Positions 15,479 to 22,202 of a stretch of 26,787 bases of DNA are shown in pieces; within the stretch, counting starts at the first letter, position 1; each line of letters starts with the position of its first letter. The stretch lies in the NCBI GenBank assembly GCA_903879825.1, contig CAIRND010000410.1:1-26787 (forward strand). Reading direction: 5' to 3'. The position numbers and the translations under genes are program-made. Below the pieces are notes generated by a model. It made no database searches. It worked only from the letters and a program-made list of their open reading frames with translations, and was not told where the DNA came from. The DNA is from an uncultured Geobacteraceae bacterium. Its GTDB lineage: Bacteria > Desulfobacterota > Desulfuromonadia > Geobacterales > Pseudopelobacteraceae.

Positions 15479-17416
15479 ATGCTAGCACTCGACTATAAAC
15501 AAATCGGCAAAATAAGTACTGGAACATCACCCGCAGCCAGCAAGATGTATGTGCTGTTATCAGGGCGTTCTCTGCTGACAATTCAATGCGTCGCAATGTT
15601 TCTGGTCATTGTCGGAGCCCGCTTCTGGCTGATCGGAAAATATGGCAGTGACCTGCCGTTTTGGGATCAGTGGGATGCCGAGGGTGCCGGCCTCTATAAG
15701 CCAGCATATGATGGTAATCTTTCCTTCCGGGACTGGTTTGCGCCCCACAACGAGCACCGGATATTTTTCACCCGGCTGGTCTCATTTGGTCTTAAAACAC
15801 TCAATTGTCAGTGGGATGCCAGGGTGCAGATGGTCGTTAACGCAACGTTTTATACGAGTGTTGCTTGTGGTCTTTTCATTATATTTGCCAAGGGACGCAG
15901 CTATCTATTTGGTTTGTTCTTTTCAGTAATGCTTGCGGCAGTCTTTTCCTGCCCGTTTGGCTGGGAGAACACCCTGGCCGGGTTTCAGTCACAGTTTTAT
16001 TTTTTAACGGCATTTTCGCTGACATCTATCTGGTTGATGATAAACAAACCGTTTTGGTCGTGGGGATGGGTAACAGGGGTTTTACTCGGATTTTGTTCAC
16101 TGTTCAGCATGGCTTCTGGTCTGTTGGCGCCTCTGGCAGTGCTCTGCTTTGTCTGCCTGGAGCTGACACGGGAGTGGCGAAGCTGGCGCGAACAGTTGCG
16201 GTACGTCTGGCCGCTGGTGACAGCATCTCTTCTAATCATGGGCATTGGAGCCATGCTGGTAACCAAGGTGGACGGACATTCCGGATACATGGCAACCGGA
16301 GCTGGACACTTTATTTCAGCTCTCTTTTCCTGTCTCGCCTGGCCGCAGATGGAAATCAGATGGTGGGCTATTGCCTGTTGGTTTCCTGCTGTTCTACTTG
16401 TCGGCCGTTTTTTGCTCAGCCGTGTACCTTTTGGGAAGGAGGAGCGATTTCTCGTAACGGTGTCGGTATGGATGTTTTTGCAAGCGGCTGCAATGGCCTA
16501 CTCCCGCTCCACAATTATTGCTTCATCCCGCTATAGTGACCTGTTCAGCCTTGGAGTTATTGTAAACATTCTCAGCTTGATTTATCTGTTTCGAAACCGG
16601 TCTGGTACCGTTCAGAGATCGTCCCTTATTGCTCTGTGTGTGGTGTTATTGGCAGTTAATGGCAGAGGTATGTATCGACTCGGTTTTAATGGCGCATCGG
16701 AGGCTCGTAAAAGTATCTATGATGTGGAAAAATATCGTACGGCAGGCTTCATTGCTACTGGTGACTTTAGGTTTTTGGTGCCGGAACGGCGTAAAACAGA
16801 AATTCCGTACCCCGATTCGAATAGACTCGCCGGCTTTCTAAACGATCCCGCACTCGCTCCAATTCTACCCGTAAGCGTTAGGAAACCTATTAGTCGTAAT
16901 GAAAATTTAATATCTCCCGTTTTTTTGCCTTTTGAAGATTTCAAATTGGAGATTCTTTCACCCTATCCATGGGAGAAAATATGGCCGCTTTCAGCATCCG
17001 GGGAGTTGACGAGTACGGTTCACTATTCAGCAACAAAAACGACAAAATTGCCTTTCTTGCGTTTATTTGTCTTAGGCGATGTTCGGAAAATATATGTCAC
17101 CGATTCCAAGAATCGTAAACATGGCCTTTCTGTTCTGTCAGGAGCCGGTAGCAACTGGCAGGAGGTATACGTGTATTGTCCGGGTACGGAATGCCGAATT
17201 GATACGTCCGGCACTACAGAAAGAATACTGTTTTCAGAACCCAAGGAAATGGGAGCGCTTTCGCTTGCAGCCGCACTTATAACAAGCAGCCCATCAATTT
17301 TTCTCTACTCTGGGCTTTTCGTTTTTTTCTGTCTGATAATGCTTTGCCTGTTGAAACGGCAGCGTGAACCACATGCTGAGACAGAGGGCACACTTGATTT
17401 ACAAACAAATTGTTGA
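15479..17416 (+). CDS. Large polytopic membrane protein with DxWD...HNEHRI signature; possible GT-C glycosyltransferase
   Basis: I do not recognise a named family with certainty. The 645-residue protein has a first membrane span at about 33-53, then a first outside loop with FWDQWDAE (61-68) and APHNEHRI (88-95), then about nine more spans to about residue 390, a roughly 200-residue polar region facing the periplasm, and a last span near 600-620 (SIFLYSGLFVFFCLIMLCLL). An acidic motif in the first extracytoplasmic loop is the layout of GT-C glycosyltransferases that use polyprenyl-phosphate sugars. It sits 14 nt after the DPM1-like GT2 and 12 nt before a YfhO gene, which fits that role. A decayed paralogue lies at 6178. 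ATG 15479 is used; ATG 15545 is an alternative. Confidence 0.75.
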   Translation: MLALDYKQIGKISTGTSPAASKMYVLLSGRSLLTIQCVAMFLVIVGARFWLIGKYGSDLPFWDQWDAEGAGLYKPAYDGNLSFRDWFAPHNEHRIFFTRLVSFGLKTLNCQWDARVQMVVNATFYTSVACGLFIIFAKGRSYLFGLFFSVMLAAVFSCPFGWENTLAGFQSQFYFLTAFSLTSIWLMINKPFWSWGWVTGVLLGFCSLFSMASGLLAPLAVLCFVCLELTREWRSWREQLRYVWPLVTASLLIMGIGAMLVTKVDGHSGYMATGAGHFISALFSCLAWPQMEIRWWAIACWFPAVLLVGRFLLSRVPFGKEERFLVTVSVWMFLQAAAMAYSRSTIIASSRYSDLFSLGVIVNILSLIYLFRNRSGTVQRSSLIALCVVLLAVNGRGMYRLGFNGASEARKSIYDVEKYRTAGFIATGDFRFLVPERRKTEIPYPDSNRLAGFLNDPALAPILPVSVRKPISRNENLISPVFLPFEDFKLEILSPYPWEKIWPLSASGELTSTVHYSATKTTKLPFLRLFVLGDVRKIYVTDSKNRKHGLSVLSGAGSNWQEVYVYCPGTECRIDTSGTTERILFSEPKEMGALSLAAALITSSPSIFLYSGLFVFFCLIMLCLLKRQREPHAETEGTLDLQTNC

Positions 17417-17428
17417 GGTGATCGTTAT

Positions 17429-19891
17429 ATGAGTGGTCGTACAAAGAATCTGGCATATATTTTTGGGATGCTGCTGGTGCTGATCCTGCTTTTTTCTAAA
17501 ATTCTCTTTACCCATCAGATTATCCGTGCCCCTGACATCATCAACGAATTTTACTGGGGGGTGAAGGGGATCGGTGACTTGAAATTTTGGGAACTGTTTC
17601 GGGTAAACCTTGACAGTGCCGGTTGGGATCTGTTTGTAAACTCCGGCAGCACCAATGAAGGTGGCGCTGCTTCTATGCAGTTCCTCTTTCTGCGTAATCT
17701 GGTGTTCTGGATTTTTCCTGCTCCGGCAAGTGTCGCTTGGTATATCGTCCTCCACTTTTTTATAGGTGCTGCGGGAACGTACTACTATTGCCGTCTGATT
17801 GGAACCAGCCGTATGGCCGCGCTGCTTGGCGGCCTGATCTTCGCCATTTCCCCGGAAAATGTTTCGCTCATCAATGCCGGGCACGTCATGAAAATGGCCA
17901 CAATTTCTTTTGCCCCATGGGCCTTTTATTTTCTTGAAAAAGGTTTCAAGACTCGGCGGGTAATATTTTTTTTTACAACGGGCTTTATCCTGGCGTACCA
18001 GTTCTTTCACACCCACTGGCAGATAGCCTACTACACCTGTCTTGGAATGGGTGTTTATGGCCTCATACGTTGCGTTGGTATCTTTATGAACAAGGGGGGG
18101 GAGGGGAATGAAGACGGCTTTCGTATCGTTGGACTAAATCTGGTGACCCTGTTTTTCTTTCTCTCAACCGTTGCCATATCTCTGGCCCCACTTGCCAACT
18201 GGTCAAAGGGGACTAATCGCGGGACGGAAAGCGGAGCGAACAGCGCGGCGACGAGCAGTGGTAATCAGTCGAAGGGCGGATTGGACCGGGAAGAGGCTAT
18301 GTCGTGGTCACTTCCGCCGGAGGAGTTGGCCGGTTTTGTTATTCCTGGTTTCTTTGGACTGTCACGCCAAGAGGCGGGGGCTAATCCACCGAACATTGCT
18401 TCTTATTACTGGGGACGAATGAGATTCACCCAGACAGTCAGCTACTTGGGACTCCTTCCGTGGTTACTGCTGCCGTTGCCTCTCATCTTTCGGAGAGATC
18501 GCTATACCTGGCTTGCGCTTACTGCGGTCGTGATTGGCCTCTTCTTCTCCATGGGGAAATACACATTCTTCTATAATCTACTCTTCGACTATTTCCCTGG
18601 GATTAATCGCTTCCGAGTACCGAAGATGATTATGTTCATGCCGGTACTCGGCTTGGGAGTCATTGCCGCACGGGGAATAGATGTTCTGCTGGATGATGCT
18701 GTCCGGAGTACGCAGGCGTTCCGTCGCTATCTTCTCGGCATGCTGGCGGTTCCTGCGCTTCTCTTGACATTGCTCGCTGTAGAATTGATTGGCAGGGAAT
18801 ATTGGGCCAGAACATTCTTTGATGTTCTGGCTCAGCCGACTCGTTATGAAGAAGGATTGCAACTGGTGGCGCAAAGATGGAATAACCTGGTGGCTGAGAC
18901 CGGAATTGCCGCCGCCCTAGCAGCGCTCTTTGCTGCGACCTTTGCTGCTGTGTACCGAAAATGGCTTCCGGTTAAATATCTGCCGATAGTCCTGCTGGTT
19001 CTTTATTTAGGCGATGTGGGGCGGATCAATAGTAAATTTTTATTCCTCGTTGACGAACCGCACAAAACGAAGGGAGTGAAATCGCCGGTGATGAAATTCC
19101 TGCTGGCCAAAGGTTCGAAGCAGTTCAGGACTCTTCCCATGGATGGCAGTGACCCGATGCAGCTTGCAAGTAACGGCATTCCGGTGATGTTTACTTCGAA
19201 TCCTATTCAGCAAATGCGCTGGCAGCAGTTTCTTGATTCGTTTGTCGTTGGTGGACTGATGCCGGATATCATTAACGTCAAATACCTGCTTTTACCAAGC
19301 ACGGAATATCAACAGCAGAAGGGACAAATGGGCAACAGATTTGCTCTGACCTTTACCTCCCCAGATGGTGGCTTAGTTGTTCTGGAAAACCGAGCTGTTC
19401 TTCCCAAGGGGTGGTTGGTCTCTGCTGCTGCGGTGATAACCGATCCGGCTAAACGTCTGGAACTCCTGCAAAAGGCTCAATTTAATCCCGCGTCTGTAGC
19501 GCTGGTGGAATCGCCACCTCCGATTCCGCTGGCTGATCCGAACAGCGCATTGACGCCGTTACCGGCACAAAATGTGACGGTTTCTGTCTACGAGGGTGAT
19601 CACATCGTTGTCAATGCCGTCACTCCTGTTAATTCCCTGCTTGTCACGGGTGAGAAATATTACAAAGGGTGGAAGGCGACCATTGACGGAAAAACTACCG
19701 AAATAGTCCCGGTCAATCACATCCTGCGCGGTGTCTACCTCACGCCAGGAACCCACAAGGTTGAGTTTCGTTTTGATCCGCTCCCTTTCAAGATCGGAAA
19801 ATATCTGACTCTGGCCTCTTTTGCGCTGTTTGCTGGAATGTTGATTCGTGAGTGGCTTTTGCAGCGCAGAGAGATGAGAGATGAGAGATGA
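17429..19891 (+). CDS. YfhO-family membrane protein (GT-C type)
   Basis: An 820-residue inner-membrane protein of the YfhO family, which in Gram-positive bacteria glycosylates envelope polymers. The first span (about 9-28) is followed by IIRAPDIINEFYWG with Asp36 in the first outside loop; later come FPGINRFRVPKMIMFMPVLG and ARGIDVLLDD, which are family hallmarks, about ten or more spans in all, a periplasmic C-terminal domain with VTGEKYYKGWKATIDGK and RGVYLTPGTHKVEFRFDP, and a final span at about 795-812. ATG 17429 follows GAGGTGAT (17414-17421). The last codons run into the GAGATGA array, giving the tail REMRDER and a stop inside the array's third unit. It probably uses the lipid-linked sugar made by the GT2 at 14700. 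Confidence 0.88.
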   Translation: MSGRTKNLAYIFGMLLVLILLFSKILFTHQIIRAPDIINEFYWGVKGIGDLKFWELFRVNLDSAGWDLFVNSGSTNEGGAASMQFLFLRNLVFWIFPAPASVAWYIVLHFFIGAAGTYYYCRLIGTSRMAALLGGLIFAISPENVSLINAGHVMKMATISFAPWAFYFLEKGFKTRRVIFFFTTGFILAYQFFHTHWQIAYYTCLGMGVYGLIRCVGIFMNKGGEGNEDGFRIVGLNLVTLFFFLSTVAISLAPLANWSKGTNRGTESGANSAATSSGNQSKGGLDREEAMSWSLPPEELAGFVIPGFFGLSRQEAGANPPNIASYYWGRMRFTQTVSYLGLLPWLLLPLPLIFRRDRYTWLALTAVVIGLFFSMGKYTFFYNLLFDYFPGINRFRVPKMIMFMPVLGLGVIAARGIDVLLDDAVRSTQAFRRYLLGMLAVPALLLTLLAVELIGREYWARTFFDVLAQPTRYEEGLQLVAQRWNNLVAETGIAAALAALFAATFAAVYRKWLPVKYLPIVLLVLYLGDVGRINSKFLFLVDEPHKTKGVKSPVMKFLLAKGSKQFRTLPMDGSDPMQLASNGIPVMFTSNPIQQMRWQQFLDSFVVGGLMPDIINVKYLLLPSTEYQQQKGQMGNRFALTFTSPDGGLVVLENRAVLPKGWLVSAAAVITDPAKRLELLQKAQFNPASVALVESPPPIPLADPNSALTPLPAQNVTVSVYEGDHIVVNAVTPVNSLLVTGEKYYKGWKATIDGKTTEIVPVNHILRGVYLTPGTHKVEFRFDPLPFKIGKYLTLASFALFAGMLIREWLLQRREMRDER

Positions 19892-19919
19892 GAGATGAGA
19901 GATGAGAGATGAGAGATGA
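19871..19919 (+). repeat. Seven perfect copies of heptanucleotide GAGATGA
   Basis: Seven unbroken 7-bp units run from 19871 to 19919, with part-units on both sides (GA before, G after). Each unit contains ATGA, so start and stop codons recur every 7 nt in rotating frames. The YfhO stop (19889-19891) lies in unit 3 and the methyltransferase start (19909) in unit 6. The unit length is not a multiple of 3, so slippage changes the distance and relative frame of the two genes. It also supplies purine-rich GAGA ribosome-like sequence. Confidence 0.93.
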
Positions 19920-20637
19920 GACGCGGGAAGATCTCCAGCAGTTTGATCTGCAGCTATTCCAGCCACGCCACGGTTATCGCTATTCGCTGGATCCACTGTT
20001 GCTGATACGTTTCTGCGGTCAACCGGTATCCGATAGCACGATCGTTGACCTGGGCGCCGGTTGTGGCATCATTTCCCTGGTGCTCGCTCGGCTCAATCCA
20101 ACGGCTTTGGTGGTCGCGGTTGAAAATAACCCCGAAATGGCCGCACATGTTGAACAAAATATTCAGCATAACAATCTTGCCGGACGGGTCTCTGTTCATA
20201 CGGAAGACGTTATTAATCTTAAAAAGAGTTACCCCGTTTCATCCTTTGATCTGGTTGTTTCCAATCCCCCGTTTCGGACAGCGGGTAGCGGCCATATCAG
20301 TCCGCGATCGGGGCGTGACAGCGCCCGCCATGAAACTACAGCCGGACTTGCGGACTTCCTTGCTGCCGCCAAATATCTCGTCAAACCACGTGGGAAAATC
20401 TGCTTTATTCACCTGCCGGCGCGTCTGCCTGAATTCATGGCATTAGCATCTGAGATGAAATTATCCGTGCTGCGCCTGCGGATGGTTCATAGTCATGCTA
20501 CGTCACCAGCAACCATGTTCATGATCGAACTGGCTAAGGGGAAACGGTGTGTGCCGGTTATCGAGCCCCCCCTGTTCGTGCGCGATATGTCGGGGAAATA
20601 TAACAACGAAGTGTTGCAGTCACCCATGATTCAATAA
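19909..20637 (+). CDS. TrmN6-like N6-adenine methyltransferase
   Basis: A 242-residue class I methyltransferase resembling the tRNA1(Val) A37 N6-methyltransferase (TrmN6/YfiC). The head FDLQLFQPRHGYRYSLDPLL (residues 12-31) is diagnostic; VDLGAGCGI (46-54) binds SAM; VSNPPF (117-122) is the NPPY/F motif of amino-methyltransferases acting on adenine; SGRDSARHETT follows as in the family. The ATG at 19909 is inside the GAGATGA array and encodes a low-complexity start (MRDETRED). It overlaps no neighbour but is placed at the end of the glycan run with only 17 nt of array between it and yfhO. It is a housekeeping RNA-modification gene, so its link to the glycan genes is likely positional. Confidence 0.85.
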   Translation: MRDETREDLQQFDLQLFQPRHGYRYSLDPLLLIRFCGQPVSDSTIVDLGAGCGIISLVLARLNPTALVVAVENNPEMAAHVEQNIQHNNLAGRVSVHTEDVINLKKSYPVSSFDLVVSNPPFRTAGSGHISPRSGRDSARHETTAGLADFLAAAKYLVKPRGKICFIHLPARLPEFMALASEMKLSVLRLRMVHSHATSPATMFMIELAKGKRCVPVIEPPLFVRDMSGKYNNEVLQSPMIQ

Positions 20638-20671
20638 AAAAACCTCCAAGGTATTGAAGCCCCGGAGGTTT
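20635..20671 (-). terminator. Intrinsic terminator of the CheX-like operon
   Basis: On the - strand an 8-bp stem (AAACCTCC and GGAGGTTT, 16-nt loop) is followed by a run of seven T including the last stem bases. Arms are 20640-20647 and 20664-20671. In the + direction there is no T-run, so it should work mainly for the - strand operon. Confidence 0.75.
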
Positions 20672-20673
20672 GC

Positions 20674-20697
20674 TGTGCTACTGAAATAAATAGCACA
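20674..20697. terminator. Second hairpin between convergent genes
   Basis: TGTGCTA (20674-20680) pairs with TAGCACA (20691-20697) over a 10-nt loop, directly beside the stop codon of the CheX-like gene. Neither side has a strong T-run. It may help separate the two convergent transcripts. Confidence 0.4.
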
Positions 20698-20698
20698 A

Positions 20699-21565
20699 TC
20701 ACTCCGTGATCAGCAAGATCATCTCCATTATCTCCCCGTCACCAATATAAATCGGGAAGCACAATGCGGTCTGTTCTTCAGGAACCGGTAAGCCGTCGAG
20801 CAACTGGTGAATGACGACAGGTGGGTTGATATCCATAATAACCCCCATCTGTGAGGCTTTTGCGGCGACATTTCCACAGACTATATTGACAAACTCCATG
20901 ACGGTGTCTTCCAGTACCTCCGTGGATTCTTCCTCAACGGACTCTTCGCGCAAAATCGCCCGGGCGATCGTTTTTTGCAATCCCTCTGAGACTGAAATCA
21001 TGTAGCGTGCTTCAACGTCGCCACTCATATCCATGCCTACCAGCAGGAAATTCGGTGAGATAACGCTCTTCTGGATGCACGCGCCGGTTCTAAATGGCAG
21101 TCCAAGCACACGGGTAATCATCTTGTAGGTAAGGTCAGCCGTGATTTCCCAGAGAAGACTGTTGACGGAAGCGACAGGCAGTTCAACGCTGTCCGACAGA
21201 TACTGATCCTGATCCGCTTTGAATGCATCCAGATGCTTTTGTAGATTGTCTTGCGATAATGCTCCAACTTGTAACAGTGCTTCACCAATATACAGGTGGG
21301 TGTTCTTTTGGCGTGTAATAATATCTTCAAGCTGAACTATCGTCAAAAATCCCATTTCTACCAGCAAATCACCCAGTTTCAAATCTTTAGATATCTGAGC
21401 ATTGTGAGCACGCTGAACGTCTGCTGACGAAATCAGGCCCATTGCCAAAGCAATTTCACCAAGTTTCAGGTTGTGTTTATCCTGAAGATTAATTGCATCC
21501 AGCAGATCATTGCTGGTGACGATGCACTGTTCTACCAGGTATTGCCCGAAAAACTTAACTGCCAT
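20699..21565 (-). CDS. CheX-type phosphatase with four 29-residue N-terminal repeats (MshEN-like)
   Basis: Probably dephosphorylates a CheY-like regulator. The C-terminal half (about 130-288) has the CheC/CheX active-site helix MEFVNIVCGNVAAKA with Glu224 and Asn227, and a CheX-like end ICFPIYIGDGEIMEM-type strand pair (CFPIYIGDGEIMEM, 269-282). The N-terminal 120 residues form four repeats: conserved glycines at 7, 36, 65 and 94, each 29 apart, and a second position at 14 (Cys), 43, 72 and 101 (Gly). The pattern LGxxLxxxGxLxxxxL resembles the MshEN/T2SSE_N domain that can bind c-di-GMP, but the usual Arg before LG is Lys or absent here. ATG at 21565 with GAGG upstream; 34 nt after the regulator gene at 21600. 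Confidence 0.82.
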   Translation of the reverse strand: MAVKFFGQYLVEQCIVTSNDLLDAINLQDKHNLKLGEIALAMGLISSADVQRAHNAQISKDLKLGDLLVEMGFLTIVQLEDIITRQKNTHLYIGEALLQVGALSQDNLQKHLDAFKADQDQYLSDSVELPVASVNSLLWEITADLTYKMITRVLGLPFRTGACIQKSVISPNFLLVGMDMSGDVEARYMISVSEGLQKTIARAILREESVEEESTEVLEDTVMEFVNIVCGNVAAKASQMGVIMDINPPVVIHQLLDGLPVPEEQTALCFPIYIGDGEIMEMILLITE

Positions 21566-21599
21566 GTACGTACCTCGTTTGCAACATTATTGAGAAAAA

Positions 21600-21959
21600 T
21601 CAGAGCGCACGCAGAATGCGCAAGACATTGTCAGCTTCGAACGGTTTTGAAATGACATTTTTGGCACCAAGTTTAAGCGCCTCGGTAAACTTATCACCCA
21701 CCCCGCCGAGGGATGTAACCATGACAACCTTGACCTCTTTATCCATGACTGAAAGGGTGCGCAGGGCCGTCAGTCCGTCCATGCCAGGCATGTTCATGTC
21801 CATGCAGATAATTTCAGGATCCTCGGTGTGATTCATTTTGATTGCTTCGGCGCCATTTTTGGCGTGACCAACGCAGATGAAGTCACCCGACTCGCCTATG
21901 ATTTTTTCCAGCTGGCGAGCAACAGAGAGACTGTCATCAACGACGAGAACTTTTTTCAT
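21600..21959 (-). CDS. Single-domain response regulator (CheY-like receiver)
   Basis: A stand-alone receiver of 119 residues with Asp8/Asp9 for metal, Asp54 as phosphorylation site in CMDMNMPGMDG, Thr82 and Lys105 (SKPF). No output domain follows. It is first in a two-gene - strand operon with the CheX-like phosphatase, which is a natural partner for switching it off. The ATG is at 21959 with AAGGAG at 21968-21973, 8 nt away, and a good promoter lies about 80-105 nt upstream. A chemotaxis or motility role is likely but the kinase is not fixed; the hybrid kinase encoded divergently is one candidate. Confidence 0.92.
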   Translation of the reverse strand: MKKVLVVDDSLSVARQLEKIIGESGDFICVGHAKNGAEAIKMNHTEDPEIICMDMNMPGMDGLTALRTLSVMDKEVKVVMVTSLGGVGDKFTEALKLGAKNVISKPFEADNVLRILRAL

Positions 21960-22036
21960 TCAAACTTCTCCTTCAAATGGTATAACCGCTGACTTGCTGT
22001 GCTTTACCCCGTTGCTTGACGCTATAACTGGGGGTG

Positions 22037-22065
22037 AATCTAGCTTAAAGTAATCCGAATGTCAA
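22037..22065 (-). promoter_or_regulatory. Sigma-70 promoter for the response regulator/CheX operon
   Basis: Read on the - strand: a perfect TTGACA (22060-22065), a 17-nt spacer and TAGATT (22037-22042, four of six to consensus). It points to the regulator start at 21959, leaving a leader of about 70 nt. Confidence 0.6.
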
Positions 22066-22092
22066 AAGTATGTTTGGCTTTTCATGCTTGGG

Positions 22093-22121
22093 TTGAGTGT
22101 GCTACATTGCCACAATTCAAT
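22093..22121 (+). promoter_or_regulatory. Possible sigma-70 promoter for the kinase operon
   Basis: TTGAGT (22093-22098) and TTCAAT (22116-22121) stand 17 nt apart; each matches consensus at four of six positions. It would give a leader of about 75 nt to the ATG at 22203. The remaining bases of the 21960-22202 divergent region show no other strong signal. Confidence 0.3.
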
Positions 22122-22202
22122 TCTATTGTAGTCTGATGGGATGACGCCTCTAACGTAATTAAAATCAGCGACAGTTTTTTGTTTCATACACTCAGGTACG
22201 AC

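Noticed and set aside
15865..16536. A 223-codon + strand frame inside the 15479 gene
   Set aside because: It is an out-of-frame shadow; the 645-residue frame continues across it with membrane spans.
19871..19919. The GAGATGA array as a classic ON/OFF phase-variation switch of the downstream gene, or as a CRISPR
   Set aside because: The downstream ATG is at a fixed distance from the array end, so unit number does not change its frame; there are no spacers, so it is not a CRISPR.
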